DNA of 64,000 nt from Camarhynchus parvulus. Lineage: Eukaryota > Chordata > Aves > Passeriformes > Thraupidae. Of this stretch, positions 10,301-23,600 are shown one piece after another. Position 1 is the first letter of the stretch; every line of letters starts with the position of its first letter. Under the pieces are notes generated by a model that saw nothing but the letters and a program-made list of their open reading frames with translations, made no database searches and had not been told where the DNA came from. A program made the translations under genes and the position numbers. The stretch covers positions 9,152,501 to 9,216,500 of the forward strand of contig NC_044600.1 of the NCBI RefSeq assembly GCF_901933205.1. The letters run 5' to 3'.

Positions 10301-13300
10301 CCAAGGGCTCTCTGACTGGAGTTTTCACCCACAATGATGTAATGGGTGGCTGCTTACATATTATATTTTATATATTGTATTTAGATTTACCTATAGGCGG
10401 AGTTCAATATTTTATATATCGGATAGGTTTTTAGATTTGTTGCCTTTATTATCTGAGTTTTCAAGGATTCTGCTAAAAATAAACTCACAAACTCTTGACA
10501 ATCCTGATGGAATAAAAAAGTCTTTGCCTCTGCCAGACTCATCCTCAGTGACATCCTTCATCCTCGGGATGGAGATGCCAAGACTGAAGATGCCTGGATG
10601 TGTCTGCTGTGTTTCGTGGATGCCCCTTTGCACTGTACTCACCAGGTGGTTGGAGCAAGACAGATTGCCATCAGGCTTGTCTTTTATTTTCTTGTAGTTT
10701 TAGGTACTGTGTTCTGAAATATAATACAGAAAAGCTAATCCTGATTGCCATCCCATTGGCTTCTCCCTAGATTTCTGTGCAGAGGTGCTGTGAATTTAGG
10801 TTCTGATGTGAATCTATTTAGGCTGCTGGTGCTGCCAACCCCATGCAGAGAATAATGAATGATGTCCAGAAAAGGTTCATTCTTCTTTCAGGGCATTATT
10901 AATGAGAAATGATCTTTCACCCATGAATCTATTTCTCTTCACAACACTGAATATGCAAAGTTTCGTGTCCAAGTAGATTTTCATTTAGGGTCTTGGTGAA
11001 TTGTTCAAATTCTCTATGGGGTTAATTTCAAGATGTTGGATAAAACATTTTTTAATGAATTAGGCAAGGGAACTTATTACATTGCAAAAACCTTGTAATA
11101 AAACATAAGTTTCTATTTTCAGAGTGTTTTCAGAGGGGATTTGCAAGATATTTGCATATAGGGTGTGGCTTTGCCTGTGTTTTGCAAGATAATTCATGCA
11201 GTTTGAGATTATTTCTTTTGTGTCTTGTTTGGATCCATCAAACAGTATTGCTATTTACAAAGATACTGTAAAGCAAATCAGATGCTTATCACAGTAATAG
11301 AAATACATTAAAGTGTATAACATAATAAAGATAATATAAGGATATATTATGCAAGGATATAATATATATATACACAATAGAAGGATACAATATATACACA
11401 ATATAAGGATAGCAAATCCATTGTATACCAGATCATACATGTTGGTACTCTACTGTGAGACATTGAGAGAATAATAGCAGTTAAAGGGAATCAAAAAGGT
11501 TTTCTATATGTTTTTTCTTCCTCTTGATGTTTAATGAAAGCAACATTAATATCAAGATTTATGCTGGTGCTACTTAACTTTTAACTAAATGTGTTCATAT
11601 TTCTGTATTAATTACATAGTTCATTTCAAGGGGCAGCTATTATGTATGCTGGTAACTTCAGCATCCACTTCACTTAGAGCTGAACATCAAAAAATCTAAT
11701 ATTGTAGGATTATAGCCTCTATCTTACAGCTCTTTTTGATATTGTCAGCTTCTGAAAACAAGGGCCGGTCAGCTAAATTGACTCTTTATTCCTCATCTCT
11801 GGGGGAACTCCACAGAGAAGAGAATTAGCACTGTTGGCATTTAGACTGTGAAGCCTTTAATAAAATATTTTGAATCCCTAGAAATTTCAGTCTGGAAAAT
11901 ATGCTTCTGACAGAGGGTTATTGTCTAGAGGTGGAATTAATGTTGTGTTGGCAGGAGATAAGAATGCTCCCTTCAGGTGAGGAGTAGCTGTGTGTAATTG
12001 GGATAGTGCAGCAGGTCAGCAGATGCTGTAACAGATACTGATTTACTAATACTCAGAAGATTAAAATACAAATTCTGTTAAATTTGTGAGTTTAGGAGTT
12101 TAAGGGTGCCACAGCTTGCATGATGGATTGCAGTCCTGCACAAGCAGTGCACTTCATCTGTATGTGCTGATTTCAGCATGTACCCTACCCTGGGTGAGCC
12201 TCTGCTGTTGACAAAAGTCTTAACAAATGTGGATCAGTGGTTCAACAACCCAGATGTGACTGAAGATGCTCGCAAAATAAAATAGTGAGGAATGGAGGTT
12301 CATAGTGACAAAATCCATTATTTTGAAAATGTCTTTTAGAATTATTATAAACAGAGTGAAAACAGACAAGTATTTTTAGATTAGCAATCAATGCACGCTG
12401 AGATAATTCCCATTGCAGTGTTTAGTCTCTGGAATTTTAGTAGCTAGCTGATAAAGTATGTCTGAGTAATAAGAAACTTGAACTATGTTTGACTTGTTTG
12501 TGTTGGGGTTTATTTTGGAATGTCATTACTGATGCTGACAAGAAGAAGAGTGTTTGCAGAAGGTTTTGTTAATGTTAAGACAATATTACTGCTCTTGTAC
12601 AAAGCCTAAATTTATGGCTACCCTATAGCTCAGGGCTGGACCTAAAAGTTATTCTACCAGATACATCTGGGAGGCAGAAACTGGTGGGTTATGAATGGGA
12701 AAAAAGAAGTCTAAACAACTTGAGGTAAAAATTTGTGGTTTTGACAGGAAGGTGATTGTGGCTGAGCTTGTTAAAATTTTGGAGGCTATTGCATGAACAA
12801 GAATGCCTATCTTTTTGGTGCAGGTGAAATAAGGATCAAACATAAAGAGGTATATAATTCTGCTTTTGATTAATGCTAGCACATCATGGAAGCATCTATC
12901 TGTGAGCCACATAAGGTCACCAACATGTCTCTTTCTATTCATGTGTGCCTGCCTTGTCCCATTTATTAGGCAGTGCTATATGCCTCCATTGCTCAGCTTT
13001 TCTGACCATCAGGGAGAATACATGAAGTGGAGAGTGTTTGAAACACTTTCATCATTTTTGCTTCCTTTTGCTTCAGGCTGTAAGCATGGGTATTGCAGGT
13101 ACCAAAAAAAATATAACATATTCATAGACAGCTCTCTGTATCGCAGGCTTGAGGGGAAACAAGCTGCTAGAGGCAGAAAACAAGTCCTACTTGAGAATAT
13201 TTTTGAAATAAGAAAGAACAGTACTTGTCTTTCATGCCTATTATGGAATAGCTGAACAGTTTTGCCAGAAAGATCTCCAGAACCATGTGCTAACGTTCTT

Positions 13301-16300
13301 TATTTACAGAACTCGATAGCACTAGGTTTTTCTACATTTTTTCCCAGATAGGCACAATGTGGAAATGTAAACTTATTCTTAGTAGTAGGAAGAGATTTGC
13401 AGAGTTTTATTTAAGCTTAGAATTCAGTCTCTCTGGGAATGTGGAGAAAACTCTGTGCTTTGCTAATAAAATGTCACAAAAGGGTTAAAATCCAAATTTC
13501 GAGGACATGAGGACACACTGAAAATACTGTGAGACTACTGTAATGCACAAATATAAAAGAGGATCTGATCATCTTCCCAAAAAATTCATTATTATAATAC
13601 ATTTTTCAGTCTTGCTTTACTGGATAAATGCAAACCACTAATTTATGCATGAGAAAGATAGAGATTTTGCGCTGTTTAGTGCACGAGATCATTCATTTGA
13701 AATGACTACTCATACAGATATGCACATTGCACATCATTAGGTTACTTATTTTTTTAACAAGAACATCAAGTGACTTCTCTTTCTGAATGATGTTTGTACA
13801 GCTGAAGCTTCTTTCAGTGTCTTCAAAAGCCTCAGGCTCTTTTCCCAGGGCATGGTGGTTCTAACCTACAAATGTGATGTATGAAATCTGGGCTCCTGAA
13901 AGTATCCTCAGCTCCCTCCAGAGTCTAAACAACTGCAGAGCAAAACATGCCCAATATGTAAAATCTTCTGCTCTTTTGCAATCATTTGTCCTTTGGGAAA
14001 GCAGCATTTGATGAGGACATAATTTCAAATTTAACTTTGGTTTTTGTGTTCTGTTAATTGCCTGTAGAGTAATTTTATTTCCTCCTTCAGTCCAGGTCTG
14101 TCTGTTTACCTTCTTTGTATTTAGCAGAGGCTAAAAAGGCCACCAGTATAGCAGCAACAAAGACAACTTTCTTTGGTTTTGGTCTCTACAAAATTCTGCT
14201 AACTTGTGGTTGATTACTCATAAATGGTGACTCTCAGGGAGTTCTAATGTCAGTGACATTCCCAGTCTTAGGGGCTTTCCCTTGGTTATGAGTTTGCCAA
14301 TTTTGCCACACAGCCACTGCAACTGGTTAAATATGTTAATGTATTTTTTGTAAGTGTATGTGACTATCACTCCCAGTGTAGCTCTCTGTTAAGGACTGGT
14401 CAGAATTATGGTCTTCTGCGGCAATTTAGGAAAAAAATCCTAGACCTCAAATCCAGTATAAAATTCCCTAATCAAAATATCTCAACGGCTCCCAATTTTG
14501 TACAGAGATTACTCTACACATCCTTAGCAAAACAAATATTCATTGCAAGAGAAAATCACAGTTGTTTTGTAAGACCTACAAAATTAACTTTTGAAGAAAA
14601 TATTTTCATTCAAAAAGAAACTTTTTATGTCATTTCTCCAGATATTTATTAGATGAATGAATATAACATAATGACTGTAGATATGAAAAAGCTTGGGATT
14701 CTGGATAACATTGCAGAACTTTGCAGTGTCGCCTAGTAACCCTCCCAGAATATCTGATGTCAGTTTTCAACATTGCACTCAGACTGGGCTTGGTTTACAA
14801 GACCAGAAATAGATGAAAATTGCTCAGAAGAACTTTGTTTTGGTAAAGCAATGATTCTGTCTCTAGTGAAAAATAGAGCTTTGCAATTGCAAATTGTCTG
14901 TTCAAAGAGGTCTTTAAAGTTTTTCACACTGGAAAACTTGTTTTAAAATGATGAAAAAGTAAATGAATCACCATAAAATGACTCATATTAAAGATTTTTG
15001 TGAAGTGGTTGTCACGAGTAACTCCTCTGAATCATCTGGAACAGTTTTTGTCAGGAAGGCAAGGTTGTCAGGTTTCCCTAAACAACAAGAGATTGTGGAG
15101 CAGCAGTGCAATCAGAGATGTCTTAAAGTCATCAGCATGATCTGCCCATGATATTGCAGATTTCAGACTGCTGCATGGTCTGACATTTGTTGCAGCCAAA
15201 CAGCAACATTAAATGAAAAAGATGTTTCCAAAGTGAAATGTTCAAGATTTAGGTTATTTCTACATCCGGGTGTGATCTTAATTTGCGGTTTCTAATTACT
15301 CTGTCACATTATATTATTCCACCTCTGTGTACACAGTGAATGGAGAGGAACACAATTCTTCTGGCCTCCTCACTTAGAAAGCAGCAATAGGATTAATTTA
15401 ATGCCAATCAATCCAGCTAGAACTGGTTATGTAGGGCTTTTTCTGAAGATTTCTGTGATTTTTTCCAGGCAAAATTCCATTTTGAAAAGTGATTTAGAGA
15501 ATTTCCAGCCTGGTTGCTGAGAATTACAGAGTGGAGTTATGCATAAACATGTCAAAATCAAAAGTGTCCCTGATACAGATGAGTTGCTCTTACCAGAGCA
15601 CCCTGATGTTCATCATCAGTGGAGGGAGGATGTCGTGTCAGTCCAATGGGGAATGGCCAAAGGCTGAAACACTTTAGAGGCTGCATTTCCTCTCACATTC
15701 AGTTTTAGGCCGTTTCTGAGAAGATTCAGCTCAAATACTTACACAAAGTTATAATCAGCCTCCAAGGGGGATTGAGTAAGGGACCATGGTTCTCTTAGTG
15801 GCACTGCAGCCCCCAGAACACAGAGAGCACTGTGGAGCTGCTGGCCAGCAGCATCTGCATTGTGGCTGCTTCTTAAAAAAATGAAAGTCACTTTCCTCTT
15901 GCAAAATACCTAAAACCCCTACCTGAATGTTCCTTTTGGCATATGCCCTTAACCCTCTATCTCCCTGAACCCTTGGATCTACATCTGTTTCAGCACAATG
16001 ACTTTCCACAACCTTTTGAAGATTGTGTGGCTTTCCACAATACATCAAAGGCTTATTTTGATTTAAATTTTTCTTTGATTCTGACCACTGGTCAGTTTTC
16101 ATGTTCTTTCTCTAAATGACTCTTTTTTCCCATGTATTTCCACTAGCTTTTCTTTTGCTCAAAGAACAAACCTGGCTTATGGATACTTATAAGTCTTTCA
16201 TTTTGCTAAATAGACTCTTTGAGTTTCTGATCTTTTTTTAGATGTTGACACATAAAGCTAATTTTCTTATTTTCTTCCTATACCCTCTGCTGTTTCATTT

Positions 16301-19300
16301 CCCCCTAAACATGCCTTTATTTTATTTTTCCCCTTTTCCCCTTGTAGATTGTTGCTGAGATGTCCTCCCCCTGTTCTCACAGTGCTCTGGAGCAGTAGCT
16401 GCACAAAAAATTCTGTTTCTGTGGTGCTATTTCTGGATGCTGCCATCTGCCAGGTTTTACTTCCATTTCAAACAAACTTTCAGTTCAGTTTCATCTTTCA
16501 TTTGGAGGCACAGCTGCTCCTAAATGCTTGGTAATCACTGGTGTGCAGCACACACCTGTAGCCAAATATATGAAGGAAATAGGAGAAAAGAGCGATATAT
16601 TCCCAGCTTGTTAGCCATTAAACAGGTTAGTCAGGAAACAGGGACTCTTATCTTTGCTTGTGCAGATCTTTATTTTATAAACAATATTTTCTCCAAGGGC
16701 TAATAAAGAAGAGCAAACACAGAAGAAGGATTACCAAGCTCCTCTCAGTGAACCTTTGCTAATAACAAGTTTATCAGGGCAGTGCACGTGCAGGGGGCTT
16801 GGCTCAGTGTTAATTTGTCACTACCACCAAATTAACTATGCTCTATTTTGTTTTCTTTCCAATTTTACATCCTTGATTACATATTCATAAAACTGTCCTT
16901 CCTTCCAAGCATAAATACAAATGCTTTGAAAAGATAATTGTCTGTGTTTATCAAGCACCTAATTTGTTTTACTTGCCAACTACTAATTACATAGGAAATA
17001 TAAATGAATTGCAGGTCATATATTCCATTTGAAGCACTAAAAGAAAAACTTTCTGAATCACAAAATGGAATTTAAGTTGCAGCATGGGATGCATGACATG
17101 AAGTGCTGTCTCCAGCAGTACTAGTCAAAGAAAAGAAACATTTTAGCTGATTTCACATTTCAATTTGTCAAAATATACTGAGTGATGTGTTTGTTCTGTT
17201 AAAAGTGAATTGTTTTTGTAGCCTCTGAGAGCTTCTCTATCTTTGACTTCTATACATCCTAGTCTATCACTGCTAAAACATGTTTGTGGTACAGCAGAGA
17301 AAATCAAATGCAAAGCAGGCTGAGAAAACACTAGGATTTAGTTTTATCCACCATGTAGTTCATTTTATGTCTCATCCATTTTCTGAAAGAGATATGCAAA
17401 TTTTGTCTTGCTTCTGAGCTGGATTATTGTACCATCTAAATCCATTCAAAGCAATAAAATGAGATTTAATAGACTATGTTAGTTAATTGTTTAGGAAACA
17501 TGGAGTTTTAATCACTGTGACAACCACAGATCTGGGACTGGAGAGCAGAAGCTCTTTTGCATATGTAGCAACTCTTGCAGAAATTTGGTATTAGCCAGCA
17601 AATTCCAGCTTTTACAACAGTCTTATAAATACTGTCTAGAATTTATATAGCTCTGAACAAACTACTGACCATTTAAGCTTAGTAAAACAATTGAATGGTA
17701 GGTCACTAAACAGAGATACAAATCTGGATATCTGGAATTTTGGCAGTGAGAAAGAAAGAACACTGAATTTTAAAAAGGAAGCTGATGCTAATAGAGCACA
17801 TCACGAAGAAACATACTCTCCATCAGGAATAGATTGGAATTTTTAGGTCCACAGCAGACCCAGGGCTGAACTTGTTGTATTATACCCTTGTAAATGAGTT
17901 CTGTGAGTTTTTTCACACTTTACAGGGTTACAGCACAGTTATCTTAGAGAGGTACTTGGGAGCCATCAAAGCATTAGTCCTGGGATCTTCCCCCTATAGT
18001 TTGCTGTAGATGAATATTTATGTTACTAGAAAAATATATTAACTTCCCCTTTCCTATGAAAACTTAGGGAGTGAAGATTGCTGCCCTGTGGTGGATGCTT
18101 GAGTTTCCAGCCCTTGGTTATTTCCATGTCCACAAACCCTGCAGAGGCAGAGCCTGCAGAGATGAGATGGTGCTGGTGCTGCCAGATGGGCACCTGAGCT
18201 ACCATGAGGGTAACAGAGGTGTGATTGAACTGGGAGCTCTGTTCAGCCCTGGACTGGGATTAGAACTGGGGTGACAACATGTGACCTCAAAGTAGATTGG
18301 AAGAGATTTCCTGATTTCAGAGCACTTCAGCTTAGATTCTATAATTTTTCATGTGGTTTTTCTTCATTATGTTAACAGAAGATTTGGTGCCTCTGACTTG
18401 GTAGTGCTTGTTCCACTTTCCCTCTCTCATTACTTTTCATGATTTTTGTTTGTAGCGAGTTTTATTCCTGTCAGTGGAGGGAGTGGCTGTTGGAAAGAAT
18501 CACAGTTTCTAATGGTGACTGCAGGTAGTTTAGGATTATTATTATTAATAAGCAAGAAAGGTAGCTGAAAACAGAAAATCTGGAAATCAAGATACCATCT
18601 AGAAACCAAGGGTAATAGGGAATCAGGGTGTTAAAAATGGAGAAATCAAATACTCACTATCATGATGGTGGATTCCAGTACATTAATAAAATGCTTTTTG
18701 CTTACATGGGCTTTTAGCAGTTTGCCTGGAAATTCAGAAGAGCATTTGGATGAATTAAAATGTAATAAACTATTATAAATAGAATGGGGTAAACAGAAAG
18801 GTATTGGCTTTCTCCCATCGTAGAATATTTAAACAGAGAGAGTAGCAGCTGAAGTGGGTTTTGTAAATAGGATTCCCTGAGTATTTTTAAAACATATGCA
18901 GTTCCCATGTCTGACATTCTCTGTTTCCCTCCTTTTGTTCTGCTTGAGTTATGAAAATACATCTTCAGTTGTTAATCTCTAAGATTGCAGTGGCTTCAGG
19001 GGAGTCATCTGAGATTTGCGGTAAGGATTACTGCACTTATTTAGCCACACAAACTGAAGTAGATTTTGGCCCAGGTTGTCACATGCTGCACATATCTCAG
19101 TGACCCACTGCACTGTGTCTTCTCTTTCTTTTTAGTCTGATGAAAGGAGTGGGTAAAAGATCATCCTGAGCTTGTTTGAGAAGTCAGTTTATGGAACAAA
19201 ATTCCCAGTGATTTGTGTTACACAAGATTATTTTAATAACTGTTTTGAGTGGTAGAAATGTCCTTGGTGCCATCAACTTAGATTTTGTCAAAACACAGTA

Positions 19301-20170
19301 ATTTGCTGAAAGTGCATCACTAGAGCATTGCAGTGGTGGTGCTGATGGAATGCTCATTCTCATGGCATTTCTAGTCAGGCTCACGGTGCTGCTGGCTCAA
19401 AAGATGTGGGATTTTCACTGTTACTGGTAAAGATGTATTTTATATCTGTGTATAAACCTTCAGTGCTGTCTGTGGGCATCTTTATTTTGCACTTACAGAG
19501 CAGAAAGGCATTTTTTTATTCCCCTCCCCCCTTTTTCTCCTCTTTTAAATGTCATGGTTTCCTTACATTTCACCAAAGTATGCCTGGATTGACCTGGGGC
19601 TTTGTGTGTGCTGAAAGAAGAGATTACAGAGAGAACCAGAAAACAAACTCTATTCACTGGTAAAGACTGGATTGGGGGAAATTTGTCAAAATAATTCTAG
19701 AAGCTAAAGTTGCAGAATAGGCAACCCCCCACAACAAACCCAAAGCAGGTGCTGAGGGAAAATAATGAGGTAAAATATGTCTCTGCTGAGGCTAAATGTC
19801 TGACTTCAGCATTGCTGGGCACTTTAACCTTGAAAGAGAAATACTGGTGCACCATGGTAGAGCACTGTGTAACTTCCCAGGCAGTCTTTGCTCTGGCTCT
19901 GGATGATGTTTGAAATTTCAGAACTTGGAATGATAAATAAATTAATCAGAATCTGACTGATTCCCTATAGGACTGTTAGGGGGAAGAAGAGAAATAATCC
20001 TTGTCATTTACAGAGGGTCTGCATTGGCCTTGTAATATTTAAATAGGTGAGACACCCTCATGCAGAGCTGCAGAAACTGAAGGCAGTGCAGGGGCAATGG
20101 AATTCCTCCAGGACACTGGCAATGAGTCTTGTGCAGCACTTCAAATGATGTATGGTTTAAAGAACATCTT
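4390..20170. other. Long AT-rich stretch without recognisable genes
   Basis: I read both strands and found only short chance-like open frames (the longest about 130 codons at 9396-9788 minus, 12866-13255 plus and 7637-8026 minus). None has a domain signature. A 15-base T run lies at 5147-5161, and an AT-rich imperfect repeat at 11331-11411 is listed separately. No transposon ends, tRNA or CpG-rich promoter was seen. It may be intergenic or the inside of a large intron; the sequence alone does not decide. Confidence 0.5.
11331..11411. repeat. AT-rich imperfect tandem repeat
   Basis: The heptamer aaggata recurs at about 11338, 11353, 11381 and 11405, separated by ata/tatata/cacaat segments. 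This gives an irregular repeat with steps of 15 to 28 bases. It is low complexity and very AT-rich, and probably length-variable. Confidence 0.6.
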
Positions 20171-20174
20171 TTAA

Positions 20175-20660
20175 AAGTGTTTCATCCACTTTTAAAAGCT
20201 TACATTGAAAGAAGGCAATCACCTTCAGTGAAAAACTGTTCCAGTGTTTAATTAGCCTTTGTGATGGTAAATTATTTCTTATTCCAGACTGAATTTGTAT
20301 GACTTCAGCTCCCATCTGTTGGGTCTTGTTTTTCTTTATCACCACCTTGAAAAGCTGCCACCACAGCTCTGTCTTTCACCTGTATGTACAGTGATCAAGC
20401 TACAGCTGAAGCTTTTCTTGAAAGCTAAGTATATTTAATGCCTTAAGCCCTGTATGGCAAGGCTTCTTTCCCAGCTGGTGAAGCCCATTTCTGGCTCTAC
20501 TTGAAATTGCTCATTGCTTTTTCACATCTTCCTTGAATTAGACTGGGAGCAACAGCCTAATAAGAGCTTCACTGGAGCTGGGTTTAGAGGTGATACTGAC
20601 TTTGTTCTTCTCCAGTTATCTTCTTTTTAATCACTTAGGGATAGTATTAGTCTTTGCTGC
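20175..20660 (-). mobile_element. Ancient CR1/L3-like LINE 3' region
   Basis: Plus-strand phrases match the reversed 3' part of old CR1 elements in order: 'ctgttccagtgtttaattagcc' near 20237-20258, 'aatttgtatgacttcagctccc' near 20290, 'ttcttgaaagctaagta' near 20415, 'cacatcttccttgaatta' near 20523 and 'agcctaataagagcttcactgga' near 20552-20574. The orientation is minus. It is diverged with no coding frame left, and the boundaries are approximate. Confidence 0.7.
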
Positions 20661-23600
20661 CACTGAACACTATTGGGAAATAATTTTGAGGCAATTACCT
20701 GTGATGGTCCCTAAGCTTTTCCCTTTACTTCTGTTTTTGAATTAACGCTATGGCTTGTCTCCAAATTTATCACATGATAAAGTGATGGATTAAAATGTAT
20801 TTTACTTAACTGTAGTTAACTGGCAGTACGTATCAGGTTTATACCATCTGTTCCTCTGCAAGATGCCTGGTTACTGCTGCCCTTTCTGCATTGCCTTTGC
20901 CCTTTGAAATACACAAACTAAGCTGGCAGTCCCACCTCCCTTTAAAAATTTCCTGCTTTTTGAGACATGCTAAAAGTTAAACCTCGGTAGTTCAAAGAGA
21001 TTTTTGGCTCTCTGCTCAATATTTGAGGTGGCTAATTTTGAAAGACCAGTAACTTAGCCTGGCTCTTGGCATCTACAGGAAAACTATTTTTTTTTCATTC
21101 ACAATTTATCTTTTTGTATTTTATTGTATAAAATGCAAAATAAACATCTGCTCAACCTTTGCACGTTTATTGAAGAAACAGAAATCTAATGCAATTAATG
21201 GTTTTTTCCCTCATCTAGAATTCTCTTCTCCTCCTGTTTTCAAATTCTGTAGTACTGCAATTAACCTATTGCCCACCCTTAGTTCATTCCTTTAATTTTC
21301 AGTATCTATCACTATTGTTTTACAATTAGTAGCATGTTAATAGCCAGCTTAGTTTCCTTTCATTTTACACATGGAAAGTCCAGATTGTGTGGTTATTTTC
21401 ATATTTCCCTTTAACATGGATGGTACTTGTGATGACTTAATTCTGTTGAATTCACTGAATTTCTAGCTGTTTGATTGAAACATCTTTTTAGATAATTGCA
21501 CTAATTTTATGGAAGGTAGGGCCTAAAAAGATGAAATGTAGAAGGAAAAAATTTAATCTGCATTCTTTTAAAAGGTGAATTTTCATTGCTTGGCAATGGG
21601 ATTTGGGAACCCATCCCTCCCTTGCCTCCCTGAAGATCACAGTCTAAATCTGGACAAATACTCTGGTACGTATGGAGAATTAGCTTGCAAACTGTTCATT
21701 TTATCCCTTCATTCCTCTGAAATACCACAGGGATACATAACATTTTATTCTGGATCTAGTGATATTAGCAACGTTTCAGCGGTGGTTTCTTTTTATGTAT
21801 AGAGAGGGCATCTAAATCTTCCATTTTTCCTGCAGTTAGATAAAATTGTGCATCAACTTTTTAGTTCACCTTCAAATGGCCTCTGTTGTCCTTAAGAAAA
21901 CAGACAAGCAAACAAATAAAAGCCAATAACATTTTGAGTACAAGGAGAAACTGATATCTAAGGTAGATTTCAGGTATTAGGAGCCTGAGTTTGATGACCT
22001 TGTATTTACCCCTACAACTGAATTATGGTGATGCTCCAGTGTAGCTGCAAAAAAAAGAGTCCTTTGAAAATGAGGCAAAATGTAGCATTCCTTGCCTTGG
22101 GGGAACTGTTACCTTCTCCTGATATTCCCAGTGCCTGCAGTTGGAACTGCAGAGCCAACACTGCTGTCCCTCAGCCACACCTGAGTGGCCTCTCAGAGAC
22201 TGATCAGACAGCAAGCTTTTTGTAGCTTAATTAAAATACCTTCCTCTTATATTTTACCCTTCCCTGTCTTCCACATTGAAGGTTGTCTTCTCTGATTAAG
22301 CAGATGCATAAATGACAGTGGTGCCAGAGCATTTATTATGGATAGTGAAGTCATCTCCTCTGTTGACCAATCTTTTCTGCTCAAAAACACTGACCATGCA
22401 ATTTTAATGTTGAGTTTGAGATATAGAAGCTATTTAATGGGTGGAGGAAAATTACCAACAAAGACTTCACATGTAAAATTTGCAACAGCAATGACTGGAA
22501 GAGCTGTAGGGAGAGAAAAAAAAAGCATCTGAAGACATAAGAATAAAAGGACAGATTTTTAAAATAAGTAAAAGAAAGGATGTGGCTCTGACTCTCACCT
22601 AATAGGAGTGGCCCTCAGGCAGTGTAACTGCTGGGATTACAGATGGAGCAGCCAGGACATCCTGCACTATTTGTTCTGTTTCTTTAGGTAGATGGCTCAG
22701 GTGTGCTGAGCCCAAGTACAACAAGGTGCTGTAGCTTTGTGTGATGCAGGATCTTGAAGCCCAGACAGGTTTGTTCTCAGATAACCAGATGTTTCAAAAG
22801 GAGGCAGCTCTCCACATTGTCTTCTGAAATAAATAAGTGAATACATTTTTTTATCTGGGCTTTGGTTTCAATTTAGGCAGCACTACTCATTCAAAGATTT
22901 ATAAGACTTTAATATTGAAATTATATCTGTTGAATAGTGTGATCTTGAAGGCTCATTCTAATTTCCTGAAAACTCCTTGGACAAAAATCTTTGAATGATT
23001 GATGAATTAATAAAAATATATTGCAACCAGCAAAATGTTCAGATGCGTCATGCCTGCAGTATAAAAAAAACCCTCATATAATTATTTTCTTGGTTAGAAA
23101 CAGGCAAAGAACCTTATAGTGCCAGAGGTGGGAGTGTTTTGGAAGTAGCCCAGGACTGGGAGAATGTGCCAAAATTTTAATGAGTGGGACCTCAAGTCTC
23201 CAGATGACTTAGAAATGTAAAGCAATTGCAATAAAAGCTGATGCAGGAGCCTGCACTGAAGGATTTTGATCCAGCACATGGTGTTCTTCTGGTGGACTGG
23301 GAGGCTGAGCTCTCTGGGAGCTTCATTTCTTCACTGGTCCCTATGAGCTGCAGCCCTGTGCTGCAGGGGCAGCTGTGCAGCATGGCAGGGGCAGCTGTGC
23401 AGCATTGCAGAGCTGCTCTTGTGCTCCCCAGCTGCCTCAGCCACCCACGGGCCCTCAGGCTGTGCAGGGGACACCGTGCTGGGCACACCAGCATGGCCAG
23501 GGCCTGGCTGCACCCCTGTGTCCGTGCAGCATTGTCCTGGTTGTACAGGCTCTGTGCAGGCTGTGTTTTCCAGCAGGCTGCAGCTCATTGCAGGACAAAG